A stretch of 28,663 nucleotides of DNA, from NCBI GenBank assembly GCA_031364505.1, contig JANLWK010000152.1:1-28663 (forward strand), given 5' to 3'. Each line of letters starts with the position of its first letter. The stretch's first letter is position 1. The position numbers and the translations under genes are program-made. Under the pieces are notes generated by a model that worked only from the letters and a program-made list of their open reading frames with translations, was not told where the DNA came from and searched no databases. This DNA is from JANLWK01 sp031364505 (GTDB lineage: Bacteria > Eisenbacteria > RBG-16-71-46). This document shows, in pieces, positions 1-7,513 of this stretch.

Positions 1-923
1 GGAATCAGCGTGGACCACGCCGGCGACGGCGTCGCGGTGCGACGCATCAGCCCGGTGGCGGCGGCGGCGAAGACCAGGTCCGGATGGGCCGGGCTGACCT
101 TCAGGTCTTCCGGATTCCACTCGCCGGCGGACTCCAGCGCCCACGTCGCGCCGCCGTCGGCCGTGCGGTAGAAGCCGTCGCGATCGCCCAGGTACACGAT
201 GTCGGGGTCGGTCGGATGCACGGCGAGCGAGACCACGTCGGACGCGATCTGGCTCGCGCCCACGCGTGTCCACGTGAGGCCCTTGTCGACGCTCCTCGAC
301 ACCACGCCGCCTTCCGATCCGCAGTAGACGATGTTGGGATTGCTCGGCGCGACGTCGATCGAGTAGATGTTCGATTGCCACGGATGCAGCGGCTGGGCGG
401 GATCCTGGTTCACCGGCCGATACGTGGCCCTCGGCCCGAAGAAGCTCCACGTCGCACTCGGCGTCGCAAGGGCGACACGGCTCGCCTCGGACCGTGGCGA
501 GCGCACGGGGCCGCGCGCGAAGTCCACCGACCCATCCGCCTGGACGAACGGCTCCACGGCGCGGCGCCAGCGCTCGTAGTACTCCTCCCACCGGTTCTCG
601 CCGATTTCGGAGGCCTCGTGCGATGCGGCCTCTCTTGCTTCCTCGCCTGCTCCAGTCTCCTTCCACTCCGCGAACTCGCGATCCAGCTCGAGCACGTTGA
701 CGACCACGTCGTCGCGATAGAGGTCGCGCGCCCAATCGGGCATGTCCGGCGTGAGGGGAAGGCGGTAGGCGCGGCTGGGCTTGTGAGCGGCGAGGCGTGG
801 CGGACCGGCGGCGGCCTCCGCGAGCGGGGCAAGGGACGCGACGGCGACGATCGCGACAGCGGCCGCGGTGGCGAACGCGCGGCGTGAAAACCACTGGTGA
901 TGCCGAGGTGCGACGCAGCGCAT
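1..923 (-). CDS. Secreted Asp-box (BNR/sialidase-fold) repeat protein, 3' end outside the window
   Basis: The minus-strand frame is open from an ATG at 923 to the left edge, giving the first 307 residues without a stop. The N-terminus has a basic stretch followed by a hydrophobic, Ala-rich segment ending near AEAAAG (residues about 14-40), a clear signal peptide. Residues about 85-125 are acidic and probably helical. From about residue 165 the protein is beta-propeller-like, with Asp-box motifs SVDKGLTW and TADGGATW (S/T-x-D-x-G-x-T-W) and spacer phrases such as NPNIVYCGS and DPDIVYLGD. Such proteins are exported propellers (WD40/YVTN/BNR-like), and in FCB bacteria many carry a C-terminal sorting domain; that part would lie beyond position 1. 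No catalytic role can be read from this fragment. It is divergent from the gene at 1116. Confidence 0.75.
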   Translation of the reverse strand, partial: MRCVAPRHHQWFSRRAFATAAAVAIVAVASLAPLAEAAAGPPRLAAHKPSRAYRLPLTPDMPDWARDLYRDDVVVNVLELDREFAEWKETGAGEEAREAASHEASEIGENRWEEYYERWRRAVEPFVQADGSVDFARGPVRSPRSEASRVALATPSATWSFFGPRATYRPVNQDPAQPLHPWQSNIYSIDVAPSNPNIVYCGSEGGVVSRSVDKGLTWTRVGASQIASDVVSLAVHPTDPDIVYLGDRDGFYRTADGGATWALESAGEWNPEDLKVSPAHPDLVFAAAATGLMRRTATPSPAWSTLI

Positions 924-1115
924 GGGACAGCCATTTCCGGGGGCGAGGGGATGTGGCGGGCAGGGCGAGTCTCAGCGCCGCGAGGGCCACCGTCAAGTCA
1001 TTGTGCGAGCAAGATTTCGGTGGGCGCGCCAAGGAGTCGTTTTGTGGCGAGAAATCGACTCGTTCGGCCGAAAACTGATTCAGACCCCCACGCCTCTCCG
1101 CGCCGAAAGGTGGCC

Positions 1116-1715
1116 ATGATCCGACGAGTCGGTGTGCTCACGCTGCTTGCCCTGCTTGCCTGCCTCGGAACCGCGCGCGCCCAGGCCACGACCGCCGTGC
1201 TCGACTCGCTCATGGACACGCACGGCATCCCGAAGCCGCTCCTCGACCAGTTCGCGAAGGCGTACGACGAGAGCTGGGTCGTGTTCGGCAGTGGATTCCA
1301 CCAGAACTTCTATTTCCTGCCACGCACGATCAAGACCACGCCCGCGGGCACGAAGACCGTCTGGGGCGTGAACCTCCAGGGTGGGGACTCGGACGACTGG
1401 CTCAGCTCGCGCGCGGCGATCGTCGAGCAGCGCCGGGAATCCTACGGCGATGCCGCCCGCTACGATGAGTACCTGCTGACGCGAATCCAGTGGGAGATCG
1501 ACTGCCCGGGCCAACGCGCCCGAATCGTCGAATTGGCCGACTACGACGAAGACGGACGTGTCATCTGGTCGACCATCGTCGGCGGCCCACTCGAGCCTCC
1601 CGTCCCCGATTCGAACGGCGAAGGCCTGCTCCAGGCGTTCTGCCATCCGCAGAGCCGCATCACGTTCCGCGACGTCGTGAGCACCCCGATGGGAACCCCC
1701 GTCTCCGCCCGCTGA
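1116..1715 (+). CDS. Small secreted protein resembling the Adhesin_E family
   Basis: 199 residues. The start was chosen at 1116 because AAAGGTGG lies 4-10 nt upstream and a signal peptide follows directly (MIRRVGVLTLLALLACL...ARAQA). The frame is open further upstream, but that extension lacks a signal peptide and an RBS. In the second half the order is Tyr-rich strand, IDCPGQRARIVEL, then DEDGRVIWS, PPVPDSNGE and a final AFC. This matches the layout of surface-adhesin protein E-like domains (a strand with a conserved DC, a G-x-V strand, W/P-x-x-PDS-x-GE, then a Cys). The two Cys residues probably form a disulfide. Family assignment is by eye and tentative, and no adhesin role is shown. It is followed by the nuclease-like gene on the same strand after 139 nt. 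Confidence 0.7.
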   Translation: MIRRVGVLTLLALLACLGTARAQATTAVLDSLMDTHGIPKPLLDQFAKAYDESWVVFGSGFHQNFYFLPRTIKTTPAGTKTVWGVNLQGGDSDDWLSSRAAIVEQRRESYGDAARYDEYLLTRIQWEIDCPGQRARIVELADYDEDGRVIWSTIVGGPLEPPVPDSNGEGLLQAFCHPQSRITFRDVVSTPMGTPVSAR

Positions 1716-1854
1716 GCAGTTTCACGGGCGCCGCTGGCGCGCCTGATGTGCCGAATTTACGGGGTGATCGGCCACGGCGCGACCTGATACGCTTGTGGTC
1801 TCGCGCGCCTGCCCGGTGCGGGCCCATCCGACGACCCTGCCCCGAGGTCCCCCC

Positions 1855-4044
1855 ATGTCCAACCGCGTTCGTCGTGTGCCGCTGCTGCTCGCCGGGATCG
1901 CGGTGGGTCTCGCCCTCGCCGGCCACGCGGCCGCCCTGTCCATTCACGACATCCAGGGGCAGGGCGCCACGTCGCCAATGGTCGGACTGACGGTATCCGT
2001 GCAAGGAGTCATCACCGCCCGGACGTCGAACGGCTTCTTCCTGCAGGAGCCCGACCCCTCGGTGGATGCCGATCCCCTGACGTCGGAAGGCATCTTCGTT
2101 TTCACCAGTTCGGCGCCCCCGGGTTCCGCGGCGATTGGCAACCAGGTCCAGGTCACCGGAACCGTGGCCGAGTTCGTTCCGGCCTCCGATCCGTCGTCGC
2201 CGCCCGAGACGGAGATCATCACACCGACGGTCGCCGTGTTCAGCACCGGGAATCCGCTGCCGACGCCGATTCCGCTGGACGCGACACTGCCCGATCAGGC
2301 GGGCGCTCACGACAAGCTCGAACGGGTGGAAGGGATGCGCGTGACGGTGGGTTCACTCACGGTGGTGACGCCGACCGACGGCAACACGTCGACGAACGAG
2401 TCGGACGCCCTCGTGAGCAGCCGCGGCGTGTTCTTCGGCACCGTGACCGGCGTCACGCGACCGTTTCGCGAGCCGGGTATCGCGGCCCCGGATCCGCCGC
2501 CCGCCGGTACGGGAACGATTCCTCCCATCCCGCGCTGGGACGGCAACCCGGAGTTGATCCGTGTCGACAGCGACGCGCAGATCATGACCCCGGCGCTGGA
2601 CGTGGCGACCGGCGCCGTGGTGACCGGTATCAGCGGGCCGCTGGCTTTCGTCTCGCGGCGTTACACGATCTTGCGTGACAGCGGTACGGGCAGCGTGGCC
2701 AGCGGGGCGACTCCGACCGCCGCTCCGGTGCCGGATGCGAACGAGATCACCATCGCGAGCTTCAACCTCCAGCGGTTCTGCGACACCGCCCCGGGCGGCG
2801 CGGTGACGATGACGCCGGCGGGATTCGAGCGGCGGCTCGCGAAGGTGTCGCTCGCGATCCGCAACCTGATGCGCACGCCCGACATCATCGGCACCATCGA
2901 CATCGAGAACCTCCCGACGCTGCAGGCGATCGCGGCACGCTTGAGCGCCGACGCGGTGGCCGCGGCCCAGCCGGACCCGCAGTACCAGGCGTACCTCGTC
3001 GAGGGCAGCGATCCGATGGGCCTCGACGTTGGTCTGCTCGTGAAGACCGCCGCGCTGGGCGGCGCGCCGCGGGTCTACGTCTACGGCGTGAACCAGCGTC
3101 TCGCGGCGTCCACGTTCTCGTACCAGGCCACCCCGTTCACCACGTTCGATCAGCCCCCGCTCGAGCTGGTCGCCGCCGTGAAGCTCGCGGACGGCGGTGC
3201 GTTCCCGCTCACCGTGATCGTCACCCAGCTCGTGGCGCGCGACGGCATTGCCGACGCGACCGCGTACCTGGGAGCGACGTACGGTCACTGGGTCCGCGCG
3301 CGGCGCCAGGCGCAGGCCGTCGAGATCGCCAACTACGTGCAGGGCCTGCAGGCCGCCGACGCGACCCGTCGCGTCGCGATCGTCGGCGAGTTCGAGGCGT
3401 TCGAGTTCAACGACGGCTACGGACATCCCGTCGGCGTCATCCGTGGCGTCCCCGTGCCGGACAACCAGACCGCCACCGCAGGCGACGGAACCGATCTCGT
3501 GAACCCGGATCTCGTGAACCTGACCGACGCTGTGACGGCCGCGCAGCGGTATCAGTACGTGACCGGCGGCAGCGCCCAGGTGATGCAGCACGTCCTGATC
3601 GACGCCGCGCTGGTCGCCGCCACCACGGCGCGCCGCGTCGAATACCCGCGCTTCAACGCCGACTTCCCGGAGACCGACCGCAACTCGTCCGTGTCAGCGA
3701 CCCGAGTCGCCGATTCGGACCCGGCGATCGCTTACCTGCGCACGCCCGCGTCGGTGACCGTCGACGGGGCCAGCAGCGTGGGCTTCCGGCTCGGCGCGAT
3801 CACGCCGAATCCCGCCGCGGGCGCGTTTCGGGTGACCTTCACGCTGACGCACTCCGAGCCGGCGCGAATCGACGTGTTCGACCTCGACGGCCGTCTCGTG
3901 GACACTGGCGCGATCGATGCGCCGGGCGAGGGCTCCGCTTCGATCACGCTGGGCGCCCGGCGCCCGTTGCCGGTCGGTGTCTACCAGGTCCGGCTGTCGC
4001 AGGGGACGCGCAGAGCGACGACCCGAGCCATCGTGATTCGGTGA
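1855..4044 (+). CDS. Secreted OB-fold + EEP (endonuclease/exonuclease/phosphatase)-like protein with FlgD-type tail; active site degenerate
   Basis: 729 residues. The ATG at 1855 is preceded by GAGG and begins a good signal peptide (MSNRVRRVPLLLAGIAVGL...AAA). Residues about 28-135 (SIHDIQGQG, VSVQGVITA, GFFLQEPD) match the YhcR-type OB fold found in secreted ExeM-like nucleases. Residues about 295-630 follow the EEP scaffold: ITIASFNLQRF, PDIIGTIDIENL, DPMGLDVGLLV, VGEFEAFEFNDGY and RVADSDPAIAYL. The usual catalytic positions are changed: E to D at 349, D-x-N to E-x-E at 512-514, and the SDH histidine to Ser at 621. Residues 643-729 are a FlgD-like Ig domain (ITPNPAAG, VFDLDGR, GVYQVRL), as in T9SS cargo. 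A structural or nucleic-acid-binding role on the cell surface is more likely than nuclease activity. The AHSA1 gene follows 31 nt later. Confidence 0.85.
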   Translation: MSNRVRRVPLLLAGIAVGLALAGHAAALSIHDIQGQGATSPMVGLTVSVQGVITARTSNGFFLQEPDPSVDADPLTSEGIFVFTSSAPPGSAAIGNQVQVTGTVAEFVPASDPSSPPETEIITPTVAVFSTGNPLPTPIPLDATLPDQAGAHDKLERVEGMRVTVGSLTVVTPTDGNTSTNESDALVSSRGVFFGTVTGVTRPFREPGIAAPDPPPAGTGTIPPIPRWDGNPELIRVDSDAQIMTPALDVATGAVVTGISGPLAFVSRRYTILRDSGTGSVASGATPTAAPVPDANEITIASFNLQRFCDTAPGGAVTMTPAGFERRLAKVSLAIRNLMRTPDIIGTIDIENLPTLQAIAARLSADAVAAAQPDPQYQAYLVEGSDPMGLDVGLLVKTAALGGAPRVYVYGVNQRLAASTFSYQATPFTTFDQPPLELVAAVKLADGGAFPLTVIVTQLVARDGIADATAYLGATYGHWVRARRQAQAVEIANYVQGLQAADATRRVAIVGEFEAFEFNDGYGHPVGVIRGVPVPDNQTATAGDGTDLVNPDLVNLTDAVTAAQRYQYVTGGSAQVMQHVLIDAALVAATTARRVEYPRFNADFPETDRNSSVSATRVADSDPAIAYLRTPASVTVDGASSVGFRLGAITPNPAAGAFRVTFTLTHSEPARIDVFDLDGRLVDTGAIDAPGEGSASITLGARRPLPVGVYQVRLSQGTRRATTRAIVIR

Positions 4045-4075
4045 TCGGACCCGCCGCCACGAGAGGACATCCGTC

Positions 4076-4561
4076 ATGAACGCGACGAAGCACGAACGCA
4101 TCGCTGAGATCACACAGCCGTCCGACCGCGAAGTCCGCGTCGAGCGCATCTTCGACGCGCCCCGCGAGCGGGTGTGGCGCGCCCACACGGACCCCGCGCT
4201 GCTCGCGCAGTGGTGGGGGCGCGGAAACAGCGTTGTGATCGAGCGCCACGAACTGGAGCGCGGCGGCCACTGGCGCTTCGTCGAGCACAGCGACCACGGA
4301 GCGCACGGCTTCGAGGGCCGGTTCCGCGAGGTGACGCCGATGGAGCGCATCTCGATGACGTTCGACTGGGACGGCATGCCGGGCCATCCCATGGTCAACA
4401 CCGCCGAGTTCCAAGACCTCGGCCACGGGCGCACGAAGGTCGTTTCGACGCTGCAGTTCTACACGCCCGAGGGACGTGACGGCATGATGCACTCGGGCAT
4501 GGAAGCCGGCATGAACCAGAGCTACAAGGCGCTCGACGCGGTGCTTGCGAAGCACGCGTAG
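4076..4561 (+). CDS. AHSA1/SRPBCC (START-like) domain protein
   Basis: 161 residues, the usual size for a single-domain AHSA1 protein. The start at 4076 follows a GAGAGGA ribosome site. Diagnostic phrases are VERIFDAPRERVWRAHTDP, LLAQWWGRG, the GGHWRFVEHSDHG strand, FEGRFREVTPMERI and the C-terminal helix GMEAGMNQSYKALDAVL. The fold is a helix-grip hydrophobic cavity; members act as cytoplasmic ligand-binding or stress proteins, and the exact ligand is unknown. There is no signal peptide, unlike its exported neighbours. Its stop codon is 3 nt from the stop codon of the convergent FG-GAP gene, so the two transcripts probably overlap at their 3' ends. Confidence 0.9.
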   Translation: MNATKHERIAEITQPSDREVRVERIFDAPRERVWRAHTDPALLAQWWGRGNSVVIERHELERGGHWRFVEHSDHGAHGFEGRFREVTPMERISMTFDWDGMPGHPMVNTAEFQDLGHGRTKVVSTLQFYTPEGRDGMMHSGMEAGMNQSYKALDAVLAKHA

Positions 4562-4564
4562 CGG

Positions 4565-5539
4565 CTACTGCAGCCGGACGATCTTGCGAGTCGACCGCTG
4601 GCCGTTCGCGGTCAGCTCGTAGAAGTACGCGCCCGCGGGCATCGGCCGCCCACGACCGTCGCGTCCGTCCCACGTCACCTGGTGCGCGCCGGCCGTGACC
4701 TGGCCGTCCACCAACACGCGTACCTCGCGGCCGGAGACGTCCAGCAGCCGCAGCGTCACCGGCCCGCGCGTCGGCACCGAGTAGTCGATGCGCGCCTTGG
4801 CGGACGAGGGATTCGGGAAACTCGAGCCCAGCTCGATCGCGCGCAGCCCCTGCGGCGGCGACTCCACGCTCACCGGCGAGGTCGACTGCAGCATGATCAA
4901 GTATTGCCCCACGCTGCTGTCGGTGTAGACGAGCAGGATCTCCTCGCGTCCGTCGCCGTCGAAATCCTGGATGACCATGTAGTCGTACGACCATCCCATT
5001 GGCGGGTTCGGCGTGTAGCTGCCGAACAGTGCCCCCATGCTCGTGTACACCTCGAGCTGATTGGTTGCGGTGTGCTGGAAGACGACGTACTGACGGCCGT
5101 TGCCGTCGAGGTCGGCGAAGAACAGGGTGTGCGCCGGGCCGATCGACGGCCTGATGGACCAGCGTTGCGCGAGCGGCCCCGGGGGCCCGGAGAACGAGAA
5201 GCAGTAGTGCCGGTCGTCCGTGTTCTGTCGGAACAGGATTTCCCGCGGGCCGTCGCCATCGAGGTCGGCAGCGAACAGGTCGAGAGGCTGATACCGCGCC
5301 GCCGTCTGCGCCTGCAACGCCCCGGTCGCCGCCAGGCGTACGCCGATGAACAATCCCGACGAGTTCTCACTCTCCCCGGTGAGAAAGTCCCTCGACCCGT
5401 TCGCGTCGAAGTCGCCAATGTCGAACAGGTGGTATTCGCCCCCATGAACCGACCGCCAGACCTCCCCGAACTGAGCAAGGGCCGTGACGGGAGCGAGCAA
5501 TAGGGCAGCGAGGGCGAAACACAGTGCGTGGATGCGCAT
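4565..5539 (-). CDS. Secreted FG-GAP/VCBS repeat protein with FlgD-type C-terminal domain
   Basis: 324 residues. The ATG at 5539 was preferred over the upstream in-frame ATG because it directly begins a signal peptide (MRIHALCFALAALLL...ALAQ) and has GGAG upstream. Four FG-GAP-like calcium loops are visible: DFDANG (about 42-47), DLDGDG (91-96), DLDGNG (142-147) and DFDGDG (191-196). They are each followed by a strand of the type REILF or EEILLV, as expected for blades of an integrin-like propeller. Residues about 236-324 are a FlgD-like Ig domain (SFPNPSSA, LLDVSGREVR, VTWDGRDGRGRPM, GAYFYEL, TRKIVRLQ), the tail shared with four other proteins in this window. Four blades are fewer than a full seven-bladed propeller, so it may be incomplete or a small variant. 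Role unknown; exported and probably surface-linked. Confidence 0.85.
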   Translation of the reverse strand: MRIHALCFALAALLLAPVTALAQFGEVWRSVHGGEYHLFDIGDFDANGSRDFLTGESENSSGLFIGVRLAATGALQAQTAARYQPLDLFAADLDGDGPREILFRQNTDDRHYCFSFSGPPGPLAQRWSIRPSIGPAHTLFFADLDGNGRQYVVFQHTATNQLEVYTSMGALFGSYTPNPPMGWSYDYMVIQDFDGDGREEILLVYTDSSVGQYLIMLQSTSPVSVESPPQGLRAIELGSSFPNPSSAKARIDYSVPTRGPVTLRLLDVSGREVRVLVDGQVTAGAHQVTWDGRDGRGRPMPAGAYFYELTANGQRSTRKIVRLQ

Positions 5540-5670
5540 GGGGGGCTCCGAGAGTGAGGGCGGCCGGGCAACGGCCGGTCCGGCAGGCAGGCCCCTTGAT
5601 TGTATGCGAGCCATGCGCTGACGCGGTCAGAATTATTTGGCATGCACGATCGGGACGCGAAACGCTGGGA

Positions 5671-5676
5671 TATACT
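5671..5676 (+). promoter_or_regulatory. Possible -10 element (TATACT) upstream of the choice-of-anchor gene
   Basis: TATACT lies 57 nt before the ATG at 5733 in an unusually AT-containing stretch of the 193-nt divergent gap. The only good -35-like hexamer, TTGGCA at 5637-5642, is 28 nt away, which is too far for a standard sigma-70 promoter. The call therefore rests on the -10 match alone. Confidence 0.25.
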
Positions 5677-5732
5677 CGCGTTGTTGCCACCGCCGGCTTC
5701 GATCAGCGCCCCACATCCTCAAGGAGACATCC

Positions 5733-6166
5733 ATGAAGACACCATTCGTCGCGCTCGTCGTCGTCGCCCTGTGCGCCGCAGCCCCCGTGAGTGCGGGTAA
5801 GGGCCCGAAGCCCGTCTTGCAGGCCACCCCGAGTCCGGTGGGCTTCGGCACGCGGCCGGTCGGCTCGTTCACGCTGAAGGATGCGACGGTGAAGAACGCC
5901 GGCGCGTCCGCCGTGAACCTGCTGGTCACGATCGACAGCATGCCCGACGACTTCTCGTTCGGCCTGCTCCCGGATCCACGTGCCCGCCGTTCGAGCCCGC
6001 GCTGATCGCGCCGGGGAAGAGCTGCAAGGCCGTCGTCGGATTCCGTCCGTCGGCATTCTTCGCGGGCCGGGATCAACGGGCCGTTCTGCGTGCCACCGCC
6101 ACCGATCCCGCGACGGATGCGGTCCTCGAATCCGTCCTGATCGAGTACACGGGGAAGGGGAAGTAG
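5733..6166 (+). pseudogene. Choice-of-anchor-D (HYDIN/ASPM-like) secreted protein, interrupted by a frameshift
   Basis: The start at 5733 has a strong AAGGAGA ribosome site and a signal peptide (MKTPFVALVVVALCAAAPVSAG). The mature part (SPVGFGTRPVGS, ATVKNAGASAVNLLV) is a typical choice-of-anchor-D Ig-like domain. After FSFGLLP, at about 5970, the frame runs into a stop (6003-6005). The neighbouring frame continues the same domain perfectly: STCPPFEPALIAPGKSCKA, VVGFRPSAFFAG and LIEYTGKGK, ending at 6166. The expected pair of Cys residues and the APGKSC / F-x-P signature sit on the far side of the break. Restoring one G in CCCGGATCC would give a 144-residue intact protein, so either the gene is broken or a base is missing in the assembly. 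Such domains are non-enzymatic surface or adhesive modules. Confidence 0.75.
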
Positions 6167-6256
6167 AGCGCGCCGAGTCGACCGGACATCCCGTCGCCAT
6201 CCCCTGGCTCGCCGCAGTGATCGCCCTGTACCAGTGGTGCCGTGGGCTACGCCGTT

Positions 6257-6823
6257 CTACCGAACCCGTGTGATCTTGCGGCTCTTGCTCGTTTCCCCCG
6301 ACTCGACTCGGGCGAAATAGGTTCCATCGGACACACGGCGGCCCGAGGCGTCCGTGCCATCCCAGGCGAGTGAGTGCTCGCCGGCCAGCATGTCGCCAGT
6401 GTAGAGCGTGCGAACCCTCCGGCCCGTCACGTCGAAGATCGCGACCACGACGCTCGTCCGGGCGGACAGCTCGAATCGAACGGACGCGGGGCCCTCCGAC
6501 GGATTCGGAAGCACGCCGAGCTGGATCGACGCCCCACCGTCGCCCGGAACGACGCTCGCCACCGAGGTCGAGATGAGATATCCCGACCAGCTCGCAGTGG
6601 TCGAGGGGAAGTGCATGTCGTCGAGCTCGAACTCGGTGAGCACGAATCGCATGCCCGCCGGCACCGTGAACAGGGTCAGCGTCGTGGGATTGGCGCCGGT
6701 CACCCCGAATCCGACACCGCTGCGAAAATCGGTGACGGCGGCCGTGGCGTGGGGCGGTGCGGCCAGGGCCATCAGGAGTAGAGCGGACAACAGCAGCACG
6801 GGAACGCGCGCTCGAACGGACAT
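6257..6823 (-). CDS. Short secreted protein with FlgD-type C-terminal domain
   Basis: 188 residues. The start at 6823 has GGAGG about 6 nt upstream and leads into a signal peptide (MSVRARVPVLLLSALLLMALAA). Only about 70 residues separate the signal peptide from the tail. They include TLFTVPAGMRFVLTEFELDD, a beta-rich phrase typical of small exported jelly-roll-like domains. The FlgD-like tail occupies about residues 102-188 (GVLPNPSEGP, IFDVTGRRVRTL, LAWDGTDASGRRV, GTYFARVES, SRKITRVR). The N-terminal domain looks too short to fold alone, so an internal deletion is possible. It converges on the broken choice-of-anchor gene with 90 nt between them. Confidence 0.8.
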   Translation of the reverse strand: MSVRARVPVLLLSALLLMALAAPPHATAAVTDFRSGVGFGVTGANPTTLTLFTVPAGMRFVLTEFELDDMHFPSTTASWSGYLISTSVASVVPGDGGASIQLGVLPNPSEGPASVRFELSARTSVVVAIFDVTGRRVRTLYTGDMLAGEHSLAWDGTDASGRRVSDGTYFARVESGETSKSRKITRVR

Positions 6824-7017
6824 GGGACACCTCCGAGGGGTATCCCGGCCCACGGGTGAGCGCTCGAGCTTCGACGCCGCGGCCGCGGTTCGCACGAGTA
6901 TGACACCGACGGAGCGACCGAACTACACTCTCGGCGAGTGGTGACGGCATCGTCGAGATTGTCGGATCGAGAAGCGTGCCTGAGCGCCTCCGAGGCGCGA
7001 CGAGGGGAGATCGTTGG

Positions 7018-7461
7018 ATGAGGAAGTATCTGAACCCGTTTCGACTGACGACGCTGCTGCTCCTGCTCTTCTGCCTGGGCCACACCCTTAGTGCGCTGGT
7101 CTCGACGCCCGACTTCGGTGTGGAGAGCGACAACGTGATGGCTGCGATGAAGTCGGTTCACTTCAAAGCCATCGGCTCGGACTGCAGCTGGTTCGGCTTC
7201 TACCTGGGCTTCGGCTACAACGTCTCGATCTTCTTTCTCTTCTCGGCTGTCCTGACCTGGTTCCTCGGGGGCATGAGCCCGTCCGATCAGCGACGTTGGG
7301 CGCCGATCACATGGGCCCTGTTCGCGAGCTACGCGGCGAACACTGTGCTCGCGGTGAGGTACCTCTTCGTCGTGCCCATCATCTTCTCGTCACTCATCAC
7401 GGCGCTGTTGGGGATCCAGTGCATCATGCTCACGCGCGCCCCTCGATCGAACCAGCCGTAA
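7018..7461 (+). CDS. Four-helix integral membrane protein, LIC_13387-like
   Basis: 147 residues. The ATG at 7018 follows GAGGGGAG by about 9 nt; an upstream in-frame ATG at 6976 lacks such a site. Four hydrophobic helices are predicted by eye: residues about 8-28 (LTTLLLLLFCLGHTLSAL), 60-82 (FYLGFGYNVSIFFLFSAVL), 95-115 and 118-138. Between the first two lie SDNVMAAMKSVHFKAIGSD and the helix-starting GFYLGFG. The order D-x-V-x-x-AM, then F-Y-x-GFG at the second helix, is what I recall of a small uncharacterised membrane family annotated LIC_13387. No active-site-like residues stand out. It converges with the aminotransferase gene across 52 nt. Function unknown. Confidence 0.75.
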   Translation: MRKYLNPFRLTTLLLLLFCLGHTLSALVSTPDFGVESDNVMAAMKSVHFKAIGSDCSWFGFYLGFGYNVSIFFLFSAVLTWFLGGMSPSDQRRWAPITWALFASYAANTVLAVRYLFVVPIIFSSLITALLGIQCIMLTRAPRSNQP

Positions 7462-7513
7462 TGTCGCGCGGTTGGAGATGGCCGCCGGCCACTTCGATGC
7501 GCGCCTTCCGGCC

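Noticed and set aside
84..887. A 267-codon plus-strand frame at the left end
   Set aside because: The opposite strand encodes a signal peptide plus two Asp-box motifs; the plus frame has no recognisable content.
2353..3591. A 412-codon minus-strand frame inside the EEP-like gene
   Set aside because: Composition of a shadow frame (His/Arg/Gly/Val), no motifs.
5637..5676. TTGGCA...TATACT as a complete sigma-70 promoter
   Set aside because: The spacer is 28 nt; only the -10-like box was kept, at low confidence.
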